From Thraustochytrium sp. TN22 (Eukaryota; Sar; Bigyra; Thraustochytrida; Thraustochytriidae): a DNA stretch of 64,000 nucleotides. The notes beneath the pieces are model-generated. The model was not told the DNA's origin, searched no databases, and saw nothing but the letters and a program-made list of their open reading frames with translations. The position numbers and the translations under genes were made by a program. Positions 40,295-49,726 of the stretch are shown here, piece by piece; the first letter of the stretch is position 1, and each line of letters starts with the position of its first letter. The stretch lies in assembly GCA_013306675.1 (NCBI GenBank), contig JABLUY010000195.1:1-64000 (forward strand), written 5' to 3'.

Positions 40295-43200
40295 CTACCT
40301 GCGCGAGGCAAGGAGGCGGTTCTCCTGGGTGAGCTTGGCAATGGTGCCCTCGTAGTCGTTCATTTCCTGGCGCAGCGTGCGGTTCTCGAGGATGAGGCCC
40401 TCGAGGCGGCGCGCAAGCTTGATCTTGACGCTGCTGGCCTGCTCAGAGAGCGTCTCCATATTCTGGAGCTTCTCGAGGAGGTCGCGGTTGGCCTTGCGGA
40501 GCTTGACGCCCTCGTGGTGATTGTCGTTGGCGCGGTTCTCCGCGTCCATCATCTTCTCAGTGAATTCGCGCAGCTGCTCAATGATGACCTCCTTCTCCTC
40601 CTGCAGATCAGCGACCTCCTTTTGGAGAGCCTGCATGCGCGCGTCGGGCGGCGTGCGGTCGATGTGGGAGACCGGGGCGGCGGCGTCTGTGGTGGTGGCG
40701 CCGGCGAAAGTCTCCTCGACGACGTCAGCGTCGCGAGCCTCGGCCAGCTCGGTCTGCAGGCGCGCGACCTGCTCCGAAAGGCGGCGCACAATGTCAACGT
40801 CGGAGTCGGCGTCGAGAGCGGCAGCAGCGGTGGCATTGGCCTCGGCCAGCTGGCGCTGGAGCTGGTCGACCTGGGTGGAGAGACGGTGGATCTCGGCCTT
40901 TTGGTCGGCGATGAGATCGCCCTCCTGCTCGTTGGCCTTGCCGTTGGGGCGGAAGACCTCCTCGTCGCCCTCCTTGTCCTCGCGAAAGTCGGAACCCGGC
41001 GAGGTGGCCGGGGCGGCGGTCGCTGTTGCAGTGGAGGCCGCAGCGGCGGCGGCGGCGGCGGCGGCGGAGGCAGCGGTCGCCCTCTGGTTGGCCTCCTCGA
41101 GCTCGGCGCGCAGCTGCTCGATCTCGCGCAACTGCGCATCGCAGGTGCGCTGGAGATCGGCCGCGGCGTCGGCGGCGCCCTGCGCCTGGGCAGCGTCTGC
41201 AGCGGCATGCGCGTCGGCGGCGGCGCGCAGCTTGGCGAGCTCGGCCTGGTCGGCCTCGATCTGGGCGCGCGCCTCGGCGAGCTCAGCGGCGAGGTCGGCG
41301 TCGGCCTCGACGGCAGCCGAGGCCTGCTTGAGGGCCTCGTGCGCGTCCTTCTCGTGCTGGAGCTCGTCCTCGAGGTCGGCGACACGCTTCTGCAGGTCGT
41401 GGATCTTGGTCTGCAGCGAGCCGACCTGGCGCGCCTCCTCGCGCAGGCGCTTGAGCTGGAGGCGCGCGAGCTTGCGGCGCACCATCTTCTGCACAACAAT
41501 GACCTTGAGGCGCTGGTCCACGTAGGCGCGGCGCAGCGGGAGGCCGCGGCACCAGGCTTGGAGACGTTGCAGGCTCTCGCCGCGCAGGCGCTCCAGGCGC
41601 TCCAGGCGCTCCCTGTAGGCGCGGTAGGCGCGCTGCAGGCGGCAGACCGCGAGCAGGGCGGCGCGGCGCTGGCGCTGCGCGCTGCGGCGGCGGGCGGCAG
41701 CCTGGATGCGGGTGGCCGCGGCCGTGGCGCGCAGGAAGCGCGCGCGCTGGCGGCCGAGGAAGCCGCGCGCGATGGGCTGGATCTTGCGCGCGGCGCGCAG
41801 CGAGGTCCGGTAGCGGGCCCAGAGCGGATAGGCGCGGCCGATGGCCTGGATGCGCGTGGCGGCGGCCTTCATGGCGGCCAGGCGCTCGTCCTCGATGCGC
41901 TCGTAGGCGCCCTTGCGCAGGAAAATCTTGGTGCGACCGATCTGGAATTCGACCTCGTGCTCGAGCTTGAGCGCCTCGACGATGGCGAGCGTGGCGGGCT
42001 TGCCGTCGTGGTCGGCGCGCGCGTGAGCGACCTTGATGGGCTTGTCCGAGAGCATAAAGTAGCGCGTGACAAAGTTGGCCAGGAGCATGCGCACCGGGTA
42101 GCCGGCGCGCGCGACCTTGACGGCCTCGAGCACGCCGCCGTAGCGGAGCTGGTCCACCAGGCGCTTGCGCACGAGCGTGTCGGGCGCCGCCTTGTCATTG
42201 GGCTTGAGGCAGCGCACGTAGTGCGGCGAGGTGCTGCGAATGGTCTTGAGCAGGTCGGCGAGCTGGTCCTTGAACTGGGAGCCGAGCGTCTTGGACTGGA
42301 TGGAGCGGCCGCCGCCCTTTTTGTTGGCGGCCGCCGCCGCGGCGCCGCTCTCCGAGGCAGGGAAGAGCGCCGCGAGGAAGGTGTCGCGCGAGGTCTGCAT
42401 GAGCGCGAGCGCCTCCTCGTAAAGCTGGTCCTTGTTCTTGGCGACGAAGCCGGCGGTGTCGTAGCAGACGTTGCCGGCGTAGTGCTCCACGGTGAACTTG
42501 TACTGGACCTTCTCCTTGGACGAGGCGGAAAAGCGCGGGACCTCGGCGAGGAGCTCGTAGAACTTGCCGGCCAGACTCTTGTCGTTGCCCTTGGGGAAGA
42601 GACACTGCTCGTCGAGCAGCGAGAGCAGGCCGATGGGCTTGGCCTCGATGAGGTCGAGACACTTTTGGTTGTCTGGAAAATCGATGAAGGACCACTTGAT
42701 CTTCTCCTTCTCGTACTCCTTCTGCTCGAGCTTGAAGACGAATTGGTTGAATTGCTGCTGCAGCGTCTCATTGGCGTAGTTGATGCAGAGCTGCTCGAAG
42801 GAGTTCTCTTCAAAGACCTCGAAGCCGAAGATGTCCAGCACGCCGATGCTGTTGGTCTTGACGCGCGCCGAGACCTGGATGCTCTCGTTAACGCGGCGCA
42901 CGACGTGGTCGAACATGCGCGAGTAGATGGTCTTGAGCAGGGCGTCGCGCGCGTCTGCCGCCTCGCCGACGTTGAGGCGCTTGCTGATCCAGTCGGCGCC
43001 CACCTTGATGCGGCGCGTGGTGAGCGCGCGCACGAGCGCGTCCTCGTCCACGCCGAGCAGGTCCACGCAGGCGGTGAGCGAGGTCACGCTGTTGCGGTTG
43101 CCATCGTCCATGACGGCGGCCTCGTCCTCGTCGCCGGCCGCCTTGCCCTGGTCCGGCACAAATGCGAGGTTGCCGAGGTTCATGACGGCGGAGACGGTGC

Positions 43201-44299
43201 GCATGAGCTCGGTCTTCTCGTCCTCGGAGAAGTTCATCGTGTCCATGGCCTTCCACATGCGCTCGAACTGGCTCTCGTCGTCGACGCCGTCCTTGCGCTC
43301 ATAGCAGTCGCTCTGGTTCGTGATGCCGCAGTCCTCGAGCTCCGGCACGTGCCACTCGCCCAGGCGCTCCTCGGGGGCGCCGCGGTAGAGCTGGTAAAAG
43401 ACGTGGAAGTTGCGCTCGCCCGTGGCCTGCTTGGCCAGGCGCACCTTCTCCAGCAGGTAGGTGACAATCCGCGCGCCCACCAGGTGGCCCTTGGCGTTGA
43501 ACTGCATCTCGATGAACTTGCCGAAGCGCGAGCTGTTGTCGTTGCGGTTCGTGCGCGCGTTGCCAAAGGCCTCGAGGATGGGGTTCGACTGCAGCACCTG
43601 GTCTGCGATTTTCTGCCCGTCGCGCGCCGCGTCGTCGCGCGCCACCGTTGCCAGGTACTGCATGATGAACTTGGTGCTCTCCGTCTTGCCGGCGCCAGAC
43701 TCGCCACTCACCAGGATGCTCTGGTTCTTGGCGCTCGCCTCCATGGTGTCCACCAGGTTGCGGTACGCCGCGTCGCCCGTGGCGTACACATGGGGCGGCA
43801 TCTGCGGCGCCTCCAGCCCCTGCGATCGTAGCAGGCCCGTGCTGTAGTACATCTCCAGCAGGTCCGGCGAGTACAGCTTGAGCTGCTTGAACGGGTTCAC
43901 CGCCAGCAAAATGGGCCCCGTGTTGGTGTAGATGTGGTCGCGCCGGAACCGATCATGCAGCGCCTGCAGGATCGACGGCTCGTGCAGGTGCGTCAGCCAC
44001 GTCAGGTCCTCCACGTCTGCCAGCGTGCGCGCGTCCTCGAACTGATTGCACAGGAAGAGGTCATCGTGCTCCGACAGCTCCTTGCTGGCGCCCACGATCT
44101 CCACGACGTCCTCGCCGCCGGCCGCCAGCCCGTCATCCTCCTCGTCGCTGTCCACGAGGTCCTCCTCCGCGACGGGTTCCTTGCGCACGCGGAACCTCCA
44201 CTTGCCGTCCCTGGTCTCCTCGCGCGCCTCCACCACGCCGCGCGTCCACGCGGCGCGCTCGTCGCGTACCCACACGCGGGCGCCGGTCGCCTCTGCCAT
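40295..44299 (-). CDS. unconventional myosin heavy chain, six IQ motifs, coiled-coil tail
   Basis: 1334 aa from ATG 44299 (MAEATGARVWVRDE, an SH3-like N-terminus; the frame runs 39 codons further but only from a GTG). Motor landmarks: GESGAGKTESTKFIMQYLA (P-loop, about 197), NDNSSRFGKFIEMQF (switch I), DIFGFEVFEENSFEQLCINY (switch II/relay) and HYVRCLKPND near the converter. About six IQ-type helices follow from residue ~815 (AATRIQAIGRAYPLW, ARKIQPIARGFLGRQRARFL, AATRIQAAARRR, VCRLQRAYRAYRE, LQRLQAWCRGLPLRRAYV, VVQKMVRRKLARL), each a light-chain or calmodulin site. The tail is coiled coil, interrupted by Ala runs, to the end. No DIL globular tail is present as in classes V/XI, and no MyTH4-FERM. 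It moves on actin; class assignment needs a tree. Confidence 0.93.
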   Translation of the reverse strand: MAEATGARVWVRDERAAWTRGVVEAREETRDGKWRFRVRKEPVAEEDLVDSDEEDDGLAAGGEDVVEIVGASKELSEHDDLFLCNQFEDARTLADVEDLTWLTHLHEPSILQALHDRFRRDHIYTNTGPILLAVNPFKQLKLYSPDLLEMYYSTGLLRSQGLEAPQMPPHVYATGDAAYRNLVDTMEASAKNQSILVSGESGAGKTESTKFIMQYLATVARDDAARDGQKIADQVLQSNPILEAFGNARTNRNDNSSRFGKFIEMQFNAKGHLVGARIVTYLLEKVRLAKQATGERNFHVFYQLYRGAPEERLGEWHVPELEDCGITNQSDCYERKDGVDDESQFERMWKAMDTMNFSEDEKTELMRTVSAVMNLGNLAFVPDQGKAAGDEDEAAVMDDGNRNSVTSLTACVDLLGVDEDALVRALTTRRIKVGADWISKRLNVGEAADARDALLKTIYSRMFDHVVRRVNESIQVSARVKTNSIGVLDIFGFEVFEENSFEQLCINYANETLQQQFNQFVFKLEQKEYEKEKIKWSFIDFPDNQKCLDLIEAKPIGLLSLLDEQCLFPKGNDKSLAGKFYELLAEVPRFSASSKEKVQYKFTVEHYAGNVCYDTAGFVAKNKDQLYEEALALMQTSRDTFLAALFPASESGAAAAAANKKGGGRSIQSKTLGSQFKDQLADLLKTIRSTSPHYVRCLKPNDKAAPDTLVRKRLVDQLRYGGVLEAVKVARAGYPVRMLLANFVTRYFMLSDKPIKVAHARADHDGKPATLAIVEALKLEHEVEFQIGRTKIFLRKGAYERIEDERLAAMKAAATRIQAIGRAYPLWARYRTSLRAARKIQPIARGFLGRQRARFLRATAAATRIQAAARRRSAQRQRRAALLAVCRLQRAYRAYRERLERLERLRGESLQRLQAWCRGLPLRRAYVDQRLKVIVVQKMVRRKLARLQLKRLREEARQVGSLQTKIHDLQKRVADLEDELQHEKDAHEALKQASAAVEADADLAAELAEARAQIEADQAELAKLRAAADAHAAADAAQAQGAADAAADLQRTCDAQLREIEQLRAELEEANQRATAASAAAAAAAAAASTATATAAPATSPGSDFREDKEGDEEVFRPNGKANEQEGDLIADQKAEIHRLSTQVDQLQRQLAEANATAAAALDADSDVDIVRRLSEQVARLQTELAEARDADVVEETFAGATTTDAAAPVSHIDRTPPDARMQALQKEVADLQEEKEVIIEQLREFTEKMMDAENRANDNHHEGVKLRKANRDLLEKLQNMETLSEQASSVKIKLARRLEGLILENRTLRQEMNDYEGTIAKLTQENRLLASRR

Positions 44300-44321
44300 G
44301 CTCGCTCGCTCGCTCGCTCGC
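44300..44321. repeat. (CTCG)n repeat abutting the myosin start codon
   Basis: About five CTCG units immediately 5' of the myosin ATG. Confidence 0.93.
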
Positions 44322-45558
44322 CAGCCAGCGCCAGATCTAGCGCCTGAGTCTACGTCCGCGTCCGCGTCCGCGTCCGCGTCGCCGCGCTCGCGCTCGCGCT
44401 CGCGCTCGCCGTCCACGTGTCTGCTGCGCGGGCCCGTTCAAACGCGCGCGCGTAGCCGCCGCCTCGCGATGCCGGCCCACGAGATCGCCGATGGGCCTCG
44501 CCTGCGCCGCGCCGCGCCGCGCTGCGCTGCGGTGCTCTCCGCTGCGGTGCTCTCCGCTGCGCCGCGCGGCCGCCGCCGCGGCCCTCCGCGCCGCTCGGCC
44601 TCCGCGCCGCGCCGCGCGCCGATCTCGCGCGCTGCGTTGTCTGTCTGTCTCCCTGTCAGCCTGTCTCGCGTCTTTTTCAAAAATCAAAAGCGCCAGCCTG
44701 CTCTGGCTGATAGTTAATTTTAATTTTAAAACAGTGGCTTCTCTCTTTCTCGACTTCTCCCTCTCTTTCTCCCTCTGTGCAGCGCCTATACGCCACTTGC
44801 GGCCTGCAGAGCAGCAGTGCCCGCTTGCTCGAAACCGCGCCGTACCGCTCCGCGGGACCGGGACCGGCCGCAGGTCCCTGCGCGCTGTCTCCTGGACCAG
44901 GCGCGCCGCGGGCACGCAGCAGGCCGCGCGCGCCGCGCCGCGCCGGGACTCGAGCTGCCGACCGCTGACTGCGCCGGGAGGAAGGCGAGGCTCTCGGCGT
45001 GCGAGCCGTGCCGCCGCGAGTTTCCCCTGGCCGTGCGAGCAAGAGCAAAAGCACGGGCCTCAGGCTGGGCCGGCTGACGATCTGATCTGCAGCAGCAAGC
45101 AAGCCAGCCAACCAGCCAGCCAGCAACTCGCTACTTGCAAGTTCTAGCTCTAGCTCGCTCTTCGGCAGCCGACCGGCTGGCTGCCCAGCCAAGAGCCCCT
45201 GGCTGAGCTGCATCGCGCGGATGACGCGCTCGTGTGAGCTGGCCGCAGACTACGAGACCCTCGTGCTGCGTCGTGCAAGACCTGCCAGGTTCGCCGCGGA
45301 CTTGCAGTCTTCTCAAGCTCTTCACCTGTCAAAGACATGCTGCGTCGTCGGTTCTCGTAGGCGAGCGGGCCGCCAGCCCCGCCGTGGCCGCGGGCAGCGC
45401 CGCAGTCGTCCTCGCGGCCGTCGTCGCGGCCGTCCAAGCCGCGCTCGCCGCGCTCTAACTAGCTAGCTAGCTAGTCCGAGCCCGCGCTGACAGTGAGCCT
45501 GAGCACGGCGACGCTCGACGCCCAGCTAACCTGGAACCCCAGCGCGCGCGGCGGTCGC

Positions 45559-45589
<31 letters not shown>

Positions 45590-45915
45590 CGGCGCGGCGG
45601 CGGCGCGGCGGCGGCACCGGCGGCGGGCGCGCCGCAGCGGCAGCGCCGCACGACGGCGCGCGCAGGCGGGCTCGGGCGGCGGCGCGCGGCGCGCGAGGGC
45701 AACTGCCGCGCCCAGGTGCAGCCGCGCTGCGCGGCACGGCGGCGCGGCGGCGCGGCGGCGAGGGCGAGGGCGAGGGCGAGCGCGAGGGCGCCGGCGAGGA
45801 CGAGACTGCCGCCGCGGCCGCCGGCGGCCCGCGCGAGGCGCGCGGCGCCGAGCGAGCGCTGCGCGCGTGGGGCCGCCGGCCGGACCGCTGGAGCGCCCGC
45901 GTGCTCGCGCTCGCC
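44300..45915. other. divergent spacer, myosin / EXS gene
   Basis: A (CTCG)n array abuts the myosin start (44300-44321). Further features: a GTCCGC run (44357-44380), a CTCGCG run, a duplicated CTGCGGTGCTCTCCG (44525-44556), and the AT-rich TTAATTTTAATTTTAAAAC (44713-44731). CCAGCCAACCAGCCAGCCAG lies at 45098-45122. The last 420 bp are open in frame with the EXS gene. Confidence 0.55.
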
Positions 45916-47847
45916 ATGGGGCTGGGCGCCTTCGTGAACGAGAGCCATGTGTACTTTAGGCCGCCGCTGCTGCTGGCGCTCGTGTGGTTCCTCTGGGGCG
46001 TCGTGGTCTTCGTGTGCCAAAAGACCAACATCGACTACGTGCGCGCTCTGGGCTTCGACAGGGAGACCTGTCTGAGCCCGGCGGCCATCTGCACGTCGGC
46101 CACGGCCATGGTGGTCTTCGTGCTGGTGTTTCTGCTCATGTACTCGCTCAAGTGGCCCTTTAGTGACCCACTCGTCATCCCTGGCGCGCTCTACGTGGTC
46201 TCCCTGTGCGCGCTGCTGGTGCCGCTCGACGTGCTGAACCGGCCCGGCCGCGAGAAGCTGCTGCACACGCTGCTGCGCATCTTCGTGCCGCTCACCACGG
46301 GCGTGCCCTTCGTCGAGGTTGTCCTGGGCGATATCATGACCTCGCTCAGCAAGGCGCTGGCCGATTTGCAGGTCTCGCTCTGCGTGCTGCTCAGCCACTC
46401 CTTCTTCTCCAACGTCTCGCTGTCTTCCTCCGCGGACCCCTTTGACGCGGAGATTGCTGCGGCCATGGCGTCCTCGCGCGCGCGGCAGGGGCTGCTGCGC
46501 ACGAGCTCCACTATGCTGCACAGCTACGAGGAGTCTTGCGCCGACTCGTGGCTGCGCCCGGTCATTACGAGCCTGCCCTTCTTGCTGCGCTTCCGCCAGT
46601 GCATCGTGGCCTACCGCGCGTCGGGCCAGGCCTTTCCGCACCTGGTCAACGCCGCCAAGTACGCCAGCGCGTTCCCGGTCATTTGGATCTCCACCTTTGC
46701 GCACCAGTTCCCCTCCATCAACGGCACCAGCCTGCGCTACGCCTGGCTCTTCGCCATCTCCTTCAACTCCTTCTTCTCCTTCATGTGGGACGTCGTCATG
46801 GATTGGGGCCTCTCCAGCAACGAGGCGCGCTTCTTCCTGCTGCGCGACCGCCTGCTCTTCATGAGCAGCCCCGGCCGCCCCTCCTACGCACGCCTGCGTC
46901 AGGAGGACGCGGCCGACCTGGAGATGCCCGTGCGCACTTCGCGCATGCCGCGCACCAAGAGTAAGGACTCCGACATGGATGCCATCCAGCTCTCTCGCGA
47001 GCACTCCATGCTCAGTGTCGGCCCTGCCGAGGACGCCGCTGGCGCGCCAGAGGCCGCAGACGCCGCGGGCGAGGCCGTCGCCACCCTGGGCAGTGCTCAG
47101 AGCGCCGGAAGCAGTCCACGCAGCACCGCCGCCGCAGCGACTGCGGACGGCGCCGGCCTTGGCGCCGGCCTTGGCGCCGGCCCGGGTGCCGACCTGCTGC
47201 TCGGGCCGGCAGAGCCTGCCGGCCTGACGTCCGCCAGCTCCGCCTACAGCATGCGCGTGGGCGCCGGCCTAGGCGAGGCGCGCGGTGGCAACAGTCTCTT
47301 GAGCAGGCCGGCCGCACTGGTGGCGGCCGTGCGGCCCTACGTCAAGGCGCTCTTCCGCACCTCGCAGCCCTCGCGCTTCAAGACGGCGCCCGAGGCGCGC
47401 AATGGGCACATCATGCCGCTGCTGCCCTCCACCCCGGTTGTGTACTACGCCGCGATCGTCTTTGACTTTTTGCTGCGCGTGCTCTGGTCCTTTAAGCTCT
47501 CCGTGCACCTGCAGCTCACTCAGGAGGGCCTCACCTTTGTGCTCGAGGTCTGCGAGGTCGTGCGCCGCACCGTGTGGCTCATCTTTCGCATTGAGTGGGA
47601 GTCCATCCAAATTGACGAGCGCGAGCGCCTCGCCGCCTCGGTCGACTCGGACGCGGACTCCCACGTGGACGACCGCGACCGGGAGCGAGACCTACATCGC
47701 GATCTCGACGCCGACTTGCGGCCCTCTTCGCCCATGGTCGCCGTGCCACCGCCCCTGGACTTGACGCCCGAGGCGCGCTGGCTCGCCACGCCGCCGCCAG
47801 TGCGCCACAAGAACCCGCGCACGCGCGCGTCCTCGGACAGGTTATGA
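45916..47847 (+). CDS. EXS-domain (XPR1/SYG1/ERD1 family) membrane protein without SPX
   Basis: 643 aa from the first ATG at 45916; the frame is open back to 45493 without an ATG. From the start there is a run of membrane helices (RPPLLLALVWFLWGVVVFVC, TAMVVFVLVFLLMYSLKWPF, GALYVVSLCALLVPLDVL) and the EXS core. EXS hallmarks visible: a Leu-rich lumenal segment with DIMTSLSKALADLQV, RFRQCIVAYRASGQAFPHLV NAAKY with its conserved RxxQC, and SFMWDVVMDWGL. The domain resumes after a 300-residue Ser/Ala linker as YYAAIVFDFLLRVLWSFKLS and ends FVLEVCEVVRRTVWLIFRIEWE. In XPR1 this domain exports phosphate and in ERD1 it is a Golgi protein. No SPX sensor precedes it, so the ERD1-type subgroup or a missing 5' exon are the options. 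The C-terminus is acidic with DRDRERD repeats. Confidence 0.83.
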   Translation: MGLGAFVNESHVYFRPPLLLALVWFLWGVVVFVCQKTNIDYVRALGFDRETCLSPAAICTSATAMVVFVLVFLLMYSLKWPFSDPLVIPGALYVVSLCALLVPLDVLNRPGREKLLHTLLRIFVPLTTGVPFVEVVLGDIMTSLSKALADLQVSLCVLLSHSFFSNVSLSSSADPFDAEIAAAMASSRARQGLLRTSSTMLHSYEESCADSWLRPVITSLPFLLRFRQCIVAYRASGQAFPHLVNAAKYASAFPVIWISTFAHQFPSINGTSLRYAWLFAISFNSFFSFMWDVVMDWGLSSNEARFFLLRDRLLFMSSPGRPSYARLRQEDAADLEMPVRTSRMPRTKSKDSDMDAIQLSREHSMLSVGPAEDAAGAPEAADAAGEAVATLGSAQSAGSSPRSTAAAATADGAGLGAGLGAGPGADLLLGPAEPAGLTSASSAYSMRVGAGLGEARGGNSLLSRPAALVAAVRPYVKALFRTSQPSRFKTAPEARNGHIMPLLPSTPVVYYAAIVFDFLLRVLWSFKLSVHLQLTQEGLTFVLEVCEVVRRTVWLIFRIEWESIQIDERERLAASVDSDADSHVDDRDRERDLHRDLDADLRPSSPMVAVPPPLDLTPEARWLATPPPVRHKNPRTRASSDRL

Positions 47848-48397
47848 GCTCCGTGCATGTGTCCCTGTGTCTCTTTCTGTTTGTATGATTTTGGCGCACG
47901 TTGGGCGCGTTGGGCACAAGGCGCACGCGGCGCCAATGAGCGCGAGCAAGGTACTAGTAGAGATCTGCTTGCGTTTGTTGGTCTGTTTGCTGGTTTGGAA
48001 AGTTTGGAAGGTCTGTGCATGAGCAACAAGCTTGCCACGACGCGAGTGGTGTGTACCGTACCGTCAGCGCTATCTGTCGGCCTGAGCTGCGCAACTAGCG
48101 TGACATGAGCGACAGGGAAATCGTGCGCCGCGCGTTGATTGACTTGACGCTGGCTGGCTGACTCGAGCGCCAGCATCGGGCCAGACCTCGCTCGTAGCGC
48201 TCCAAGGTGCACGCTGCGCTTCAAGCACAAAGCCAAATTGACGCCCCGAGCATGATATCGGGGGGGGAAACAAGCGGGTAAAGTAGACATCAGTAGGTTT
48301 ACAGTGTGCGACCTGGGTCTCTTGTTCAGGAGGATACATGAGGGGCACAGTCGGCAGGACGAGAGCGGCGGGGCGTGCACGCCGACGACCCTTTTCG
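47848..48397. other. convergent 3' spacer
   Basis: Lies between the EXS stop and the Q-rich protein stop; lower GC; no gene or structured repeat recognised. Confidence 0.6.
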
Positions 48398-49011
48398 TCA
48401 CCGCGACGAGGACGACGCACGGAGCCGCTTGAGCGGCAGAAACCCCAGCACAGCCTTGCGCCGCGCCTTGAGCGACTTGGCGCCGGCTGCCTCGGGCGAC
48501 AGCGTCGGGCCTGACCCGCCGCCAGACTGAAGGGCTTCGCTCGTTGCGCTCCGTCGCAGGCCCGCCGCAGGTGACGACGGCGACAGCAGATTCTCTTCCG
48601 GCGCAATGACGGTCGAGGGCTTGCGCTCGCCGCGGGAGCTGCTCGTGGAATGCTTGCGGACCGCCGGCCGGCGTGCTTGTTGCTGTTGCTGGTGGGATCG
48701 GCGTAGACGCTGCTGCTGCAACTGCTGCTGCTGAGCTTGGTATCGCTGGAAGTGCTGGTGAAATTGGTGCATCTGCTGCTGCATGCCCACGTGGTTGTTG
48801 AGCTGCGTGCCGGCCGAGTACGCGCGCGGCGCGAGCGCGTGGTCCGAGCCGTCGTGGGGCCCGCCAACCCCGCCATTGCCGCCGAGCGAATGCCTCCGCC
48901 GCCTGCTATTCTCCATTCTGAGCGCCTGCAGTTCCCTCTGCGCAATACTGCGCTGCGAGTGCGCTGCGTACGCCCCGTGCCCCTTCCCGCGCAGCGCGCC
49001 CTGCAGCGTCA

Positions 49012-49042
<31 letters not shown>

Positions 49043-49114
49043 TACCCTCGGCTCGCCGGCGCCGGCGCCCACCTCGACGCCCTGCACCGTCAGCCAGTTG
49101 TCCCAGCTGTCCAT
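48398..49114 (-). CDS. small Q/S/R-rich protein, function unknown
   Basis: 238 aa from ATG 49114. It opens with MDSWDNWLTVQGVEVGAG, a plausible ordered motif, followed by a (QT)n stretch, a basic motif (MENSRRRRHSLGG, a candidate Arg-directed kinase site), a Gln/His/Met-rich helix (QQQMHQFHQHFQRYQAQQQQ) and Ser/Arg-rich sequence. The end is basic (KSLKARRKAVLGFLPLKRLR). Intrinsic disorder, RRxS-type sites and basic clusters point to a regulatory protein, possibly nuclear. No family recognised. A short (CGCT)n run lies 14 bp upstream of the start codon. Confidence 0.6.
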
Positions 49115-49669
49115 GGTCCCGCGACCCGCTCGCTCGCTCGCTTGCTAGCGCTCTGCCGCGCTGCCGCTCCGCGCCGCTCTCCCGGCGCGGCCTCCGGGTT
49201 CTGCCTTCCCTTGGGCTGGCAGGCGCCCTCGGGCCTCTACGTCTGCCTTGACGTGCACAGAATGGCGAAGCGCTCGATGGCGGCGGCCTCCTTCCCTCCC
49301 CGGCACGGGCCGCCGCTGGTTCTCTGGCGGGGCTGGCTGGCTGGCTGGCTAGCTGGCTCGCCGGGCTGGGCGGCCGCTGCCGCGAAGCGAGCGCCGGGCG
49401 CGCGGCCGACCGCGGCGAGCGGCGCGAGGGAGCGCGGCGGGCGCGGCGCGCGCGGCCGGGCCTGCTCTGCTGCCGGTGTCCTGCCGGTCCGAAAGGGCGA
49501 GACCCCGCCCGCCAGGCGCCTCCCACCCGGCGGGTTTACCCAACGACGTCGCGCCCGCTGCCTGTGCTCGCGTCGCGCCGCGCCGCGCCGCGCCGCGCCG
49601 CGCTCCTGCGCCGCGCCGCGCCGCGCTGCGCTGGGGCTGGTCTGCGCCGCGCTCGCCTGCTCGCCGCCA

Positions 49670-49726
49670 ATTCGAATTTGAATTCGACTTCGACTTCGAC
49701 TTCGACTTCGAATTCGAATTCGAATA
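49670..49726. repeat. TTCGAA/TTCGAC hexamer array
   Basis: About nine hexamers alternating TTCGAA, TTTGAA and TTCGAC about 560 bp upstream of the Q-rich gene, similar in style to the TTTGAA array near 21.2 kb. Confidence 0.9.

Noticed and set aside
40514-43831. 1105-codon plus-strand frame opposite the myosin
   Set aside because: Mirror of the myosin coding strand; Leu/Val/Ala/Glu-rich with no domain, while the minus strand shows all motor motifs.
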